A stretch of 64,000 nt of DNA from Actinomadura luzonensis (GTDB taxonomy: Bacteria; Actinomycetota; Actinomycetes; Streptosporangiales; Streptosporangiaceae). The notes under the pieces were generated by a model. It had not been told where the DNA came from and did not search any database. It saw only the letters and a list, made by a program, of their open reading frames with translations. Shown piece after piece: positions 33,989 to 41,632 of this stretch (the first letter of the stretch is position 1; each line of letters opens with the position of its first letter). The translations under genes and the position numbers were made by a program. Location: assembly GCF_022664455.2 (NCBI RefSeq), contig NZ_JAKRKC020000001.1, forward strand, positions 930,001 to 994,000. Reading direction: 5' to 3'.

Positions 33989-36514
33989 GTGAGGCCCTAT
34001 GCGTGGATGCCGCGGCCGTTGCGGTGGTTCGCTCGGGTGGTGACCGTTCTTCTCGCGCTGGCGGTGGTGCTGGCTGGGGTGCTCGTCCATACCGTGCGGA
34101 GGTCGTTCCCGCAGGTGGACGGGTCGTTGCGACTGCCCGGTCTAAGCGGAAATGTAGAGATTTATCGCGATAAAACAGGAATTCCGCACATCTACGCCTC
34201 CAGCGCCGCCGACCTTTTCATGGCGCAGGGCTTCGTCCACGCCCAGGACCGTTTCTACGAGATGGACTTCCGCCGGCACATGACCGCCGGCCGCCTGTCC
34301 GAGCTCTACGGCCGCGCCACCCTCGACACCGACAAGGCCCTGCGCACCATGGGCTGGCGCAAGGTCGCCGAGCAGGAGCTGCCCCTGCTGTCCGACGACA
34401 CCCGCGCCTACCTCGACGCGTACGCCAAGGGCGTCAACGCCTGGCTCAGCGCCAACCCCAACGCCTCCGACCGCAGCCTCGAATACTCCGTGCTGAAGCT
34501 CCAGAACGGCGCCTACCACCCCGAGCCGTGGAGCCCCGCCGACTCCCTCTCCTGGCTCAAGGCCATGGCCTGGGACCTGCGCTCCAACATGGACGACGAG
34601 ATCGACCGCGCGCTCATCGCCGAGAAGCTGCCCCGCGAGCGCGTCGAGCAGCTCTACCCCGGCTACCCGTTCGACCGGCACTCCCCCATCGTCACCTCGG
34701 GCGGCCTCGACCGCGACCGCTTCGACCAGCGTGCCGACCCGCGCCTGCGGCTCGGCACCGGCGCCGTCGTCCAGGACGCGGCCGTGCAGGGCGCCGCGCG
34801 CACCCTGGACGCCGTGCCCACCACGATGGGCACCGCCGACCGCGAGGGCGTCGGCTCCAACTCGTGGGTGATCTCCGGCGCGCACACCAAGAGCGGCAAG
34901 CCGCTGCTGGCCAACGACCCGCACCTCGCGCCGCAGCTGCCGTCCGTGTGGTACCAGGCCGGGCTGCACTGCCGCAAGGTCGGCGCGGAGTGCCCGTACG
35001 ACGTGACCGGGTTCACCTTCTCCGGCGTGCCCGGCGTGGTCATCGGGCACAACGCCGCGATCGCGTGGGGCTTCACCAACCTGGGGCCCGACGTCGCCGA
35101 CCTGTTCCTGGAGAAGGTGGACGGCGGGACGTACCTGTACAAGGGCGAGCAGCGCAAGCTGGAGACCCGCCAGGAGCAGATCAAGGTCGCCGGGGGCTCC
35201 CCCGTCACGATCACCGTCAGGAGCACCCTGCACGGGCCGCTGATCAACGAGGTCATGAGCGACGCCAAGCCGAGCGGCGGCGCGAACGCGGTGGCGCTGC
35301 AATGGACCGCGCTGACCCCGGGCCACACCGCCGACGCCATCTTCGCGCTCAACAAGGCGGGCGACTGGGCGCAGTTCAGGTCGGCGGCGTCGCTGTTCGA
35401 CGTGCCCGCGCAGAACCTCGTCTACGCCGACACCACCGGCCGGATCGGCTACCAGGCGCCGGGACGCATCCCGGTCCGCGCCAAGGGCGACGGCAGGTGG
35501 CCGGTGCCCGGCTGGACCGGCGAGTACGACTGGCTGCCCGCGCCCATCCCGTTCGACCAGCTCCCGTCCGTGGAGAACCCCGAGGAGGGGTTCGTCGTCA
35601 CGGCCAACAACGCCGTCATCGACCCCGCCCGCTACCGGCCGCTGCTCACCGACGACTGGGCCTACGGCTACCGCTCCCAGCGCATCCGCGACCTCGTCGA
35701 GGAGGCCGTCGGCAAGGGCAAGGTGGACGCCGCCACCATGGCCGCCGTGCAGCGCGACACCCGCAACGGCTTCGCCGCGACGCTCGTGCCCGCGCTGATG
35801 AAGGTCGACCTGGCCGGCCCCGCCCAGCAGGCCAGGGAGCTGCTGAAGTCATGGGACGGCTCGCAGGGCCTCGACTCGGCGCCGGCCGCGTACTTCAACG
35901 CCGTCTGGCGGCAGCTGCTCGTCCTGACCTTCGACGACGAGCTGCCGGAGGGCGCCAGGCCGGCGGGCGGCGACCGGTGGTACGAGGTCGTCCGGCGGCT
36001 GCTGGAGAGCCCTGACGACCCGTTCTGGGACGACGTCACGACGAAGGGCTTCACCGAGCGGCGCGACGACGTGCTGCGGCAGGCGATGGCGTCGGCGTAC
36101 CAGGAGCTGGCCGACCGGCTCGGCGACGACGTCGCGACCTGGCGGTGGGGCGACCTGCACCGGCTCGACCTGGTCAACGGCTCGCTCGGGGCGTCCGGCA
36201 TCGCGCCGGTGGAGGCCCTGTTCAACCGGGGGCCGCTCGCGGTGCCGGGCGGCAAGGACGCGGTGAACGCGACCGGCTGGAACGTCCAGCGGGGCTACGA
36301 GGTGACGGCGGTGCCGTCGATGCGGATGGTGGTGGACCTGTCCGACCTGGACAAGTCGCAGTGGATCAACCTGACGGGGGCGTCGGGGCACGCCTTCCAC
36401 GACAACTACTGGGACCAGGCTGAGATGTGGGCCAAGGGCGGCCTGCTGCCGATGCGCTCCAGCCCCGGCTCCGTCCGCGAGGCCGCCGCCCACACCCTGA
36501 GGCTCACCCCCTGA
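33989..36514 (+). CDS. Penicillin acylase family (Ntn-hydrolase) protein
   Basis: This protein of about 841 residues belongs to the penicillin G acylase / acyl-homoserine-lactone acylase family. A single N-terminal membrane segment (VVTVLLALAVVLAGVLVHTV) serves as leader or anchor. The alpha-subunit region contains DKTGIPHIYASSAADLFMAQ. The autocatalytic cleavage and nucleophile is Ser290 in GVGSNSWVISGAHTKSGKPL, followed by the usual NDPHLAPQLPSVWYQAGLHC, so it is expected to self-process to an alpha/beta heterodimer outside the membrane. The GTG at 33989 has AGGGGAGG; ATG 34007 is the alternative. The substrate (beta-lactam, AHL or other amide) is not predictable. Confidence 0.9.
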   Translation: MRPYAWMPRPLRWFARVVTVLLALAVVLAGVLVHTVRRSFPQVDGSLRLPGLSGNVEIYRDKTGIPHIYASSAADLFMAQGFVHAQDRFYEMDFRRHMTAGRLSELYGRATLDTDKALRTMGWRKVAEQELPLLSDDTRAYLDAYAKGVNAWLSANPNASDRSLEYSVLKLQNGAYHPEPWSPADSLSWLKAMAWDLRSNMDDEIDRALIAEKLPRERVEQLYPGYPFDRHSPIVTSGGLDRDRFDQRADPRLRLGTGAVVQDAAVQGAARTLDAVPTTMGTADREGVGSNSWVISGAHTKSGKPLLANDPHLAPQLPSVWYQAGLHCRKVGAECPYDVTGFTFSGVPGVVIGHNAAIAWGFTNLGPDVADLFLEKVDGGTYLYKGEQRKLETRQEQIKVAGGSPVTITVRSTLHGPLINEVMSDAKPSGGANAVALQWTALTPGHTADAIFALNKAGDWAQFRSAASLFDVPAQNLVYADTTGRIGYQAPGRIPVRAKGDGRWPVPGWTGEYDWLPAPIPFDQLPSVENPEEGFVVTANNAVIDPARYRPLLTDDWAYGYRSQRIRDLVEEAVGKGKVDAATMAAVQRDTRNGFAATLVPALMKVDLAGPAQQARELLKSWDGSQGLDSAPAAYFNAVWRQLLVLTFDDELPEGARPAGGDRWYEVVRRLLESPDDPFWDDVTTKGFTERRDDVLRQAMASAYQELADRLGDDVATWRWGDLHRLDLVNGSLGASGIAPVEALFNRGPLAVPGGKDAVNATGWNVQRGYEVTAVPSMRMVVDLSDLDKSQWINLTGASGHAFHDNYWDQAEMWAKGGLLPMRSSPGSVREAAAHTLRLTP

Positions 36515-36602
36515 TCCGCCTCGGGCGGCTCCGGCTACAACCCTGGTCGTAGCCACGCTCCAAACTCTGGGCTGACGCGGTCCCCGCCCCCGTCCTGCCA
36601 CC

Positions 36603-37475
36603 ATGGCGCCCATGAATCGCCTCTGGTACGTCGTCGGAGTCCTGCTGATCCTCGCGGGCCTCGTCCACCTGGGCGTGTTCGTGCTGCACGGGGGCGGCAC
36701 GCCGTGGGAGGGCCCGGTGTCCTGGCGCAAGCCGTTCACCTTCGGCGTGTCCTTCGGCCTGAGCGTGCTGACCCTGACCTGGGTGTCCGGCTTCCTCGCC
36801 GTCCGTCCCCGCACCCGGGCCGTGCTCCTGGGCGCCTTCGCGCTCGCCTCCACCGTGGAGGTCGCCCTGATCACGCTGCAGGCGTGGCGCGGCGTCCCCT
36901 CCCACTTCAACATGGCGACCGCGTTCGACACCGCCGTCGCCAGGAGCCTCGCGGCGGGCGGCGCGGTGCTCGTCGCGATCGGCGTGACCATGGCGGTCGC
37001 CGCCTTCCGCGCCGCTCCCGGGGTGGCGCCCAGCATGCGGCTGGCCGTCCGCGCGGGCTTCGCCACGCTGCTGGCCGCGATGGCGTTCGGCGCCGTGATG
37101 ATCGCGCGGGGCGTGGTCGCGGTCGTGACCGGTGACCAGCAGCTCGCCTACACGGTCGCGACCGCGCTCAAGCCCGCGCACGCCGTGTTCATGCACGGCG
37201 TGCTGCTCCTGCCCGCCCTCGCCTGGCTCCTGGCCCGCGCCCTGCCCGCCGAGGAGCACCGCCTCCGCCTGGTGCGCCTGGCCACCTGGACGTACGTCGG
37301 GTTCGCCACGGCCGTCTCCGCCCTCGCGGTGGCCGGCCTCACGCCGGTGAGCCCGTCCATCGCGTCGGTCATCTGCGCGGGCGCGGTCTCCGGGCCGGCG
37401 CTCGGCGCGCTCGTGCTCGGCCGCCTACGGCCGCGCTCGCTCGGCCGCCTCCGGCAGCGCTTACCCGTCTCCTGA
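36603..37475 (+). CDS. Multi-pass membrane protein of unknown function
   Basis: This 290-residue protein has about eight hydrophobic helices, starting LWYVVGVLLILAGLVHLGVF. It contains the conserved-looking VSWRKPFTFGVSFGLSVLTL and HFNMATAFDTAVARS, and ends in Arg-rich LGRLRPRSLGRLRQRLPV. I do not recognise a named family; similar proteins in actinomycetes are annotated only as hypothetical. It starts at ATG 36603 or, 9 bp later, ATG 36612. Its 3' end overlaps the convergent gene at 37461 by 15 bp. Confidence 0.75.
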   Translation: MAPMNRLWYVVGVLLILAGLVHLGVFVLHGGGTPWEGPVSWRKPFTFGVSFGLSVLTLTWVSGFLAVRPRTRAVLLGAFALASTVEVALITLQAWRGVPSHFNMATAFDTAVARSLAAGGAVLVAIGVTMAVAAFRAAPGVAPSMRLAVRAGFATLLAAMAFGAVMIARGVVAVVTGDQQLAYTVATALKPAHAVFMHGVLLLPALAWLLARALPAEEHRLRLVRLATWTYVGFATAVSALAVAGLTPVSPSIASVICAGAVSGPALGALVLGRLRPRSLGRLRQRLPVS

Positions 37476-37913
37476 CCCCGGCGGTCCACCCGCCTCGCCG
37501 TCGCCGCCCCGCCGCCACCGTGGCGGCACCCGGGGATAACCGCCGTCCTCCAGATCGGCCAGCCGCTCGAAGAGGTTGTACGTCGCCTGGTGCCCGCACA
37601 CCACCACGGAGGCCAGCATGGCGAGCAGGTAGAGCGGCAGCATGGGCAGCCCGACGCACCAGGCCCACTGCGTGGCGTGCCGCCCCTCGTGCAGGATGAG
37701 CCGTTCGCTCAGCGAGTCATGCCTGGTCAGGACGACGTTCCCGACCGTGAACGCGCCCGCGATCGGGAAGCGGTAGCGATACCCGAAGGCGAGGATGAGC
37801 CCGTCGGGGCCGCGCTGCCGGGTGGCCCCGCCGATGACCGAGATCAGCAGCCCGAACGGCGTGGCGAGATTGACGTAGTTGATCGCGCGCCGGAACCGAT
37901 AGCGCCTGTCCAT
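37461..37913 (-). CDS. Small membrane protein with HEGRH metalloprotease-like motif
   Basis: This 150-residue protein has an N-terminal hydrophobic segment (NLATPFGLLISVIGGATR), then LSERLILHEGRHATQWAWCV, which carries an HExxH zinc motif with a following Gln. A membrane helix comes next (LPMLPLYLLAMLASVVVCG), then YNLFERLADLEDGGY, where the Glu could be the third zinc ligand as in minigluzincins. The C-terminus is Gly/Arg/Pro-rich. The ATG at 37913 has GAGAG upstream; the frame is open to 37976. No catalytic role is proven: the protein could be a zinc-binding but inactive relative. Confidence 0.65.
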   Translation of the reverse strand: MDRRYRFRRAINYVNLATPFGLLISVIGGATRQRGPDGLILAFGYRYRFPIAGAFTVGNVVLTRHDSLSERLILHEGRHATQWAWCVGLPMLPLYLLAMLASVVVCGHQATYNLFERLADLEDGGYPRVPPRWRRGGDGEAGGPPGSGDG

Positions 37914-37988
37914 GTCTCTCAGCCTTGACCAATCTTGACAACTCGGAATAATGGCCAGGGTCCTGAAATCTCCCACAAGAGCAGGATC

Positions 37989-38873
37989 ATGAAACTCTCC
38001 ATCCTGGGCGCGCTGCTCGGCACCGTCGCACTGGCCGGAGCCGGTGGCATCGCCGTCACCCAGACCTCAGCGGCCGACCCCCTGCGCACCGACAGCTCTC
38101 CCATCGACGCACCGGTGGTCCTGGCCACCGACCCGATCCCGAGCGAGACTCCTCCCACCGCCGACTATGCCCTGACCACGGCGGTGGTCAAGAAGAGGGG
38201 CCACTCCTATCTGAACGTCTCCGTCGAGTATGACGGGGCCGCCGTCTTCGGCGTCAAGCAGAGAGTGTGCAAGCGCCGGTCCTGCAAGAACGTGACCACC
38301 GACATCCCGGTCACGACCGGCACCGGCCAAGCCACCAAGAGGCTGGGCTGGGGCACGTACAAGAAACGCGGCAAGCCGACCGTCACCCTGACACCGCTGC
38401 CCACGGTCACGATCACCGAGCCGGGCCCCACGGTCACGGTCACCGAGCCAGGCCCGACGGTGACGGTCACCGAGCCAGGCCCGACGGTGACGGAAACGTT
38501 CACCTGCCAGCCCGCTCCCCCACCCGCCACCCTCCCACCGACAGACACCCCGCCCGAAACCCCCACCCCGACCGACACACTGCCCGAAACCCCCAGCCAG
38601 TCCCCCACTGGTGCCCCGACGAGCACTCCCACCGACACCTCGACGGGCACCCCGACCGACTTCCCGACCGACGCCCCGACCGACACGGCGTCCCCACCGG
38701 TGTCCCCCACGGAGATCCCCGTCTGCCCGCCCCCACTCCCGGAGCAGCCCACGGCCTTCCCGACGGACACCCCGACGGACACCCCGACGGGCACCCCGAC
38801 GGAAACGCCCCCGAGCACGCCGACGGACACGCCGACCGAAACCCCCACCACGCCACCGGCGCCCGCACAATAA
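37989..38873 (+). CDS. Secreted Thr/Pro-rich repeat protein
   Basis: This protein of about 294 residues begins MKLSILGALLGTVALAGAGG, a clear signal peptide likely cut near TSAADP. A small globular part (YALTTAVVKKRGHSYLNVSV, with two Cys pairs in QRVCKRRSCKNV) is followed by three tandem copies of TVTVTEPGP-type sequence and then a long Thr/Pro-rich tail (TDTPTDTPTGTPTETP) likely to be glycosylated and wall-spanning. There is no sortase motif at the end. Function is unknown; the architecture suggests a surface stalk or matrix protein. A strong bidirectional hairpin follows. Confidence 0.75.
   Translation: MKLSILGALLGTVALAGAGGIAVTQTSAADPLRTDSSPIDAPVVLATDPIPSETPPTADYALTTAVVKKRGHSYLNVSVEYDGAAVFGVKQRVCKRRSCKNVTTDIPVTTGTGQATKRLGWGTYKKRGKPTVTLTPLPTVTITEPGPTVTVTEPGPTVTVTEPGPTVTETFTCQPAPPPATLPPTDTPPETPTPTDTLPETPSQSPTGAPTSTPTDTSTGTPTDFPTDAPTDTASPPVSPTEIPVCPPPLPEQPTAFPTDTPTDTPTGTPTETPPSTPTDTPTETPTTPPAPAQ
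38400..38480 (+). repeat. 27-bp in-frame tandem repeat
   Basis: Three copies of a 27-bp unit (plus a partial fourth) encode the nonapeptide Pro-Thr-Val-Thr-(Ile/Val)-Thr-Glu-Pro-Gly in the secreted protein. Copies differ by a few bases. Confidence 0.85.
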
Positions 38874-38929
38874 CGGCCGCCACCACGAACGACGCTCGCC
38901 GGTGACACACCCACCGGCACCGTGACCGC

Positions 38930-38966
38930 GCGGGCCGGGCCAAGCCCCAAGCCAGGCCCGGCCCGC
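38930..38966. terminator. 12-bp perfect hairpin between convergent genes
   Basis: GCGGGCCGGGCC (38930-38941) and GGCCCGGCCCGC (38955-38966) are perfectly complementary around a 13-nt loop. It lies in the gap between the secreted-protein gene (+) and the ArsR gene (-), so it can serve both directions. Confidence 0.72.
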
Positions 38967-39006
38967 CCCTTCATCCAGAGATGCCCGCCATCCAGCCGCG
39001 CGCGGC

Positions 39007-39342
39007 CTACGCCTCGCCCTCGTCCAACTCGCCCTGATCCAGTTCGTCCCGGTCCAGTTCGTCCCGGTCCAGTTCGTCCACGAGGAGCCGGAGCAGGCCG
39101 GGGAAGCGTCGCTCGATGTCCGTCCTGCGTAGCCGCAACGTGCTCCCGTTGCCGTGATCGCGCTGCGTCACCAGCCCCGCCTCCCTCAGCACCCGGAAGT
39201 GATGGGTGCGGGTGGCCTTCTTGACCGGCAGGTCGAAGGACCCGCAGGCCCGCTCGCGGTCCTCGGGGTCGGCGGCGAGCTCGGCCACCACGCGCCGCCG
39301 CCGGTCGTCGGCGAGCGCGGCGAGCACCTTGCCGAGATCCAT
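39007..39342 (-). CDS. ArsR-family regulator with acidic repeat tail
   Basis: This 111-residue winged-helix repressor begins MDLGKVLAALADDRRRRVVA. Its HTH is in DLPVKKATRTHHFRVLREAG and the wing is VTQRDHGNGSTLRLRRTDIE. The ATG at 39342 has GGGGG at 6 nt. The C-terminus has an unusual acidic repeat of three DELDR/DELDQ units followed by GELDEGEA. No metal-binding Cys cluster of the ArsR/SmtB type is visible, so it is probably of the non-metal subclass. It is divergent from a monooxygenase gene, with two inverted repeats between them. Confidence 0.85.
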   Translation of the reverse strand: MDLGKVLAALADDRRRRVVAELAADPEDRERACGSFDLPVKKATRTHHFRVLREAGLVTQRDHGNGSTLRLRRTDIERRFPGLLRLLVDELDRDELDRDELDQGELDEGEA

Positions 39343-39354
39343 CAGCACCCCCTT

Positions 39355-39378
39355 CAGGTACGAGTTGCATCATACCTG
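39355..39378. promoter_or_regulatory. Inverted repeat, likely ArsR operator 1
   Basis: CAGGTA (39355-39360) and TACCTG (39373-39378) form a perfect 6-bp inverted repeat with a 12-nt spacer between the divergent ArsR and monooxygenase genes. CATACCTG is shared with the second site. Confidence 0.6.
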
Positions 39379-39397
39379 GCCTCTGGCTACTCTCCGA

Positions 39398-39419
39398 AGG
39401 TATGGAAATCGTCATACCT
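39398..39419. promoter_or_regulatory. Inverted repeat over the monooxygenase start, likely ArsR operator 2
   Basis: AGGTATG (39398-39404) and CATACCT (39413-39419) form a perfect 7-bp inverted repeat with an 8-nt spacer, overlapping the ATG at 39402. The 3' half CATACCTG repeats that of site 1, 42 bp away (four helical turns). Confidence 0.62.
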
Positions 39420-39731
39420 GAGGGTTCCGGTCCCATCGCCGTCCACGGCTTCGCCCGCCCCCGCCCCGAACGGGCCGAGGAGCTGGAGCGCCTGCTGCTG
39501 TCGTTCGTCGCGCCCACCAGGGCCGAGCCCGGCGCCTGGCAGTACCAGGTCCACCGCGACGCCGCCGACCCCACCACGCTGGTCTTCTACGAGCTCTGGC
39601 GGTCGAGGGACGACCTGCGCGCGCATCTCGCCCAGCCCGACCTGGCCCGGTTCCAGCGCGACCGCATGCACTACCTGCGCGAGGACCTGGAGATCCACTG
39701 GCTGACCCCGCTCACCGCGGAAGCCCCGTAG
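39402..39731 (+). CDS. Antibiotic biosynthesis monooxygenase-type (ABM) protein
   Basis: This 109-residue ferredoxin-like ABM-domain protein has VHGFARPRPERAEELERLLL, PGAWQYQVHRDAADPTTLVF and YELWRSRDDLRAHLAQPDLA. These are the usual beta-alpha-beta elements of quinol monooxygenase (YgiN-like) proteins, which use no cofactor. It is divergent from an ArsR regulator that probably controls it, since an inverted repeat lies over its start codon. There is almost no space for a Shine-Dalgarno sequence clear of the operator (CCGAAGG just upstream), so repressor and ribosome would compete for the same DNA/RNA region. Confidence 0.87.
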   Translation: MEIVIPEGSGPIAVHGFARPRPERAEELERLLLSFVAPTRAEPGAWQYQVHRDAADPTTLVFYELWRSRDDLRAHLAQPDLARFQRDRMHYLREDLEIHWLTPLTAEAP

Positions 39732-39741
39732 CCGGCCCCGG

Positions 39742-40236
39742 CTACAGCCGCTTGTAGCGGCCTTCGTGGTACAGGAGCGGCGCCCCGTCCGCGGGCATGT
39801 CCATCGACGTCACCCCGCCCACCACGATCGAGTGGTCACCGCCGTCGTGCACCGCGCTCGTCGCCGCCTCCAGCGTGGCGATGGCCCCGTCGAACAGCGC
39901 CACCCCCGACTCGCCCCGATGGTGCGGCCACCGCGCCAGTTGCCCGCTCAGCGGCCGCCCGCGATGGGCGAAGTAGCGGGAGGCGTCCTCCATGGAGGCG
40001 GGCAGCACGGACACCCCCCACACCCCCGCCTCCAGCACGGCCGCGTGGAACCTGGCCACCTTCTCGGCGCAGAACAGCACGAGGAGCGGGTCGAGCGAGA
40101 CGGAGGTGAACGAGTTGACGGTCATGGCGTGATCGAGGTCGCCCACACGGGTCGTGACGATCGCGACCCCGGTGGTGAAGCGGCCGATGACCTTCCGATA
40201 CGAGTCCGGGTCGACGTGCCGCTCAATCGAATGCAC
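39742..40236 (-). CDS. Flavin reductase-like domain protein
   Basis: This 164-residue FMN-binding split-barrel protein of the flavin reductase family has YRKVIGRFTTGVAIVTTRVG, AMTVNSFTSVSLDPLLVLFC and the C-terminal HSIVVGGVTSMDMPADGAPL, followed by LLYHEGRYKRL. These are conserved in reductase partners of two-component flavin monooxygenases, and the family usually supplies FMNH2. No oxygenase partner is adjacent apart from the ABM protein just beyond, which needs no flavin. It starts with GTG 18 bp after the DUF6113 gene and is probably in the mshB operon. Confidence 0.88.
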   Translation of the reverse strand: MHSIERHVDPDSYRKVIGRFTTGVAIVTTRVGDLDHAMTVNSFTSVSLDPLLVLFCAEKVARFHAAVLEAGVWGVSVLPASMEDASRYFAHRGRPLSGQLARWPHHRGESGVALFDGAIATLEAATSAVHDGGDHSIVVGGVTSMDMPADGAPLLYHEGRYKRL

Positions 40237-40254
40237 GTCGTTTACTTTATGCCG

Positions 40255-40671
40255 CTACGTCGGGTTCTTCGGAGGGTACCCTCGCAGAAGCCACGAACCC
40301 CCGCCTGACGAGGGCGAAAGCAGATAGGCCACGACAAGCGCCGCGAGCCCCCCGTACAGGTACACGTACCCCGGGACGCCGCTGGCGATCACCAGGTCGC
40401 CGGAGGCGAGCTGCACCGTGAACGGCATCGTCACCAGCAGCCACCCGGCCCCGGCCACGGCCGCCCCCAGCCGCGCCCGCATCAGCCTCCCCGCCCCCAG
40501 GCAGACGAGGAACAACATCAGCACCCACAACACGGCCCCGCCCGGCACCGGCCCCGCCTGCCACAGGGGATGCGTGAACCCGCCCACGACCCCCATGACG
40601 ACCCCCAGCACGAACAGCATGCCGTACGCCGCTCCACCCAGCGCCGACTCGGCCTGGCCGCGATGCTCCAT
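40255..40671 (-). CDS. DUF6113-type membrane protein
   Basis: This 138-residue protein has four hydrophobic helices (AAYGMLFVLGVVMGVVGGFT, GAVLWVLMLFLVCLGAGRLM, AVAGAGWLLVTMPFTVQLAS, YLYGGLAALVVAYLLSP). A small four-helix protein encoded immediately after mshB is standard in actinomycetes and is annotated DUF6113; the sequence fits. It starts at ATG 40671, 11 bp after the mshB stop. Its role relative to mycothiol is unknown. Long upstream reading in this frame through mshB is a shadow. Confidence 0.8.
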   Translation of the reverse strand: MEHRGQAESALGGAAYGMLFVLGVVMGVVGGFTHPLWQAGPVPGGAVLWVLMLFLVCLGAGRLMRARLGAAVAGAGWLLVTMPFTVQLASGDLVIASGVPGYVYLYGGLAALVVAYLLSPSSGGGSWLLRGYPPKNPT

Positions 40672-40682
40672 GCCGACTGAGG

Positions 40683-41588
40683 TTAGTGGATGCCCGCGAA
40701 GAGATCGTTCTCGCGGTTGTGCGGCTCGCCGAGCCCGCCGGCCTCGACGGGCGGCCCCGGCGCCGGCCGGCCCGGCACCCCGAGGGCGAGGACGAAGTGC
40801 TCGACGCCCAGCACCTCCTGCCCGATGTTGTTCGACAGCGCGAACCACGGGTCGCGGACGGTGATCTGGGTGGCGTGCGCCCGCATGGCCTCCATCTTGT
40901 TGCCGATCCACGGCCGGGCGTCGATCTCGGTGGTGACGTCCTCGTCGCGGTTGCCGAACGGCATGTCGTCGACGTCCTCCAGGAGGAAGCCGGTGCCGGC
41001 CTCGCGCAGCGACTCCGCCGACCGGCGCATGACGGACCTGGGCAGCGCCGTGTGGTAGAACTTCGCGATCTGCCAGGGCTCGCCCTCGCCGAAGGCCGGG
41101 TCGGCGGCCAGCTCGTACGCCCGCCGCGAGACCCGGTGGGCCTGGATGTGGTCGGGATGCCCGTAGAAGCCGTGGTCGTCGTAGGTGACCAGGACCTGGG
41201 GGCGTACCTCGCGGATGACCTCGACCAGCTCGCCCGCCGCCTCGTCGAGGTCGGCGCGCCAGAACGCCCTGGGGTGCTCGTTGGTGGCCGCGCCCATCAT
41301 CCCCGAGTCGCGCCAGCGGCCCGGCTCGCCGAGGAAGCGGTGGTCCTCGACGCCGAGCGCCTTGCAGGCGGCGGCGAGCTCGCCGATCCGGTACGGGCCG
41401 AGCGAGTCCTCGCGGTCGGCGGCCAGGTGGGCGAGGTGCTCGGGGATGATCTCCCCCTCCTCGCCCAGGGTGCAGGTGACCAGCGTGACGTGGGCGCCTT
41501 CGGCGGCGTACCTGGCCATGGTCGCGCCGGTGCCGATGGACTCGTCGTCCGGGTGGGCGTGCACGAGGAGCAGGCGTCGGTCCGTCAT
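40683..41588 (-). CDS. mshB: N-acetyl-GlcN-Ins deacetylase (mycothiol synthesis)
   Basis: This protein of about 301 residues is a zinc-dependent deacetylase of the PIG-L/LmbE family, responsible for the second step of mycothiol biosynthesis. The motif [20 protein letters not shown] carries the His-Asp-Asp zinc and catalytic residues, and [10 protein letters not shown] the third ligand. [20 protein letters not shown] is characteristic of MshB rather than of Mca, the mycothiol amidase. The ATG at 41588 is preferred to the GTG 6 bp upstream. It leads an operon with DUF6113 and the flavin reductase, and is divergent from the S9 peptidase gene with 44 bp between starts. Confidence 0.93.
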   Translation of the reverse strand: MTDRRLLLVHAHPDDESIGTGATMARYAAEGAHVTLVTCTLGEEGEIIPEHLAHLAADREDSLGPYRIGELAAACKALGVEDHRFLGEPGRWRDSGMMGAATNEHPRAFWRADLDEAAGELVEVIREVRPQVLVTYDDHGFYGHPDHIQAHRVSRRAYELAADPAFGEGEPWQIAKFYHTALPRSVMRRSAESLREAGTGFLLEDVDDMPFGNRDEDVTTEIDARPWIGNKMEAMRAHATQITVRDPWFALSNNIGQEVLGVEHFVLALGVPGRPAPGPPVEAGGLGEPHNRENDLFAGIH

Positions 41589-41632
41589 GGTCACGAGCGT
41601 AACAAGGGCGTGTTGCTGGCAGGATTGGCCCC

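Noticed and set aside
39007..39342. Metal-sensing ArsR/SmtB repressor
   Set aside because: No Cys or His cluster in the expected alpha3 or alpha5 positions.
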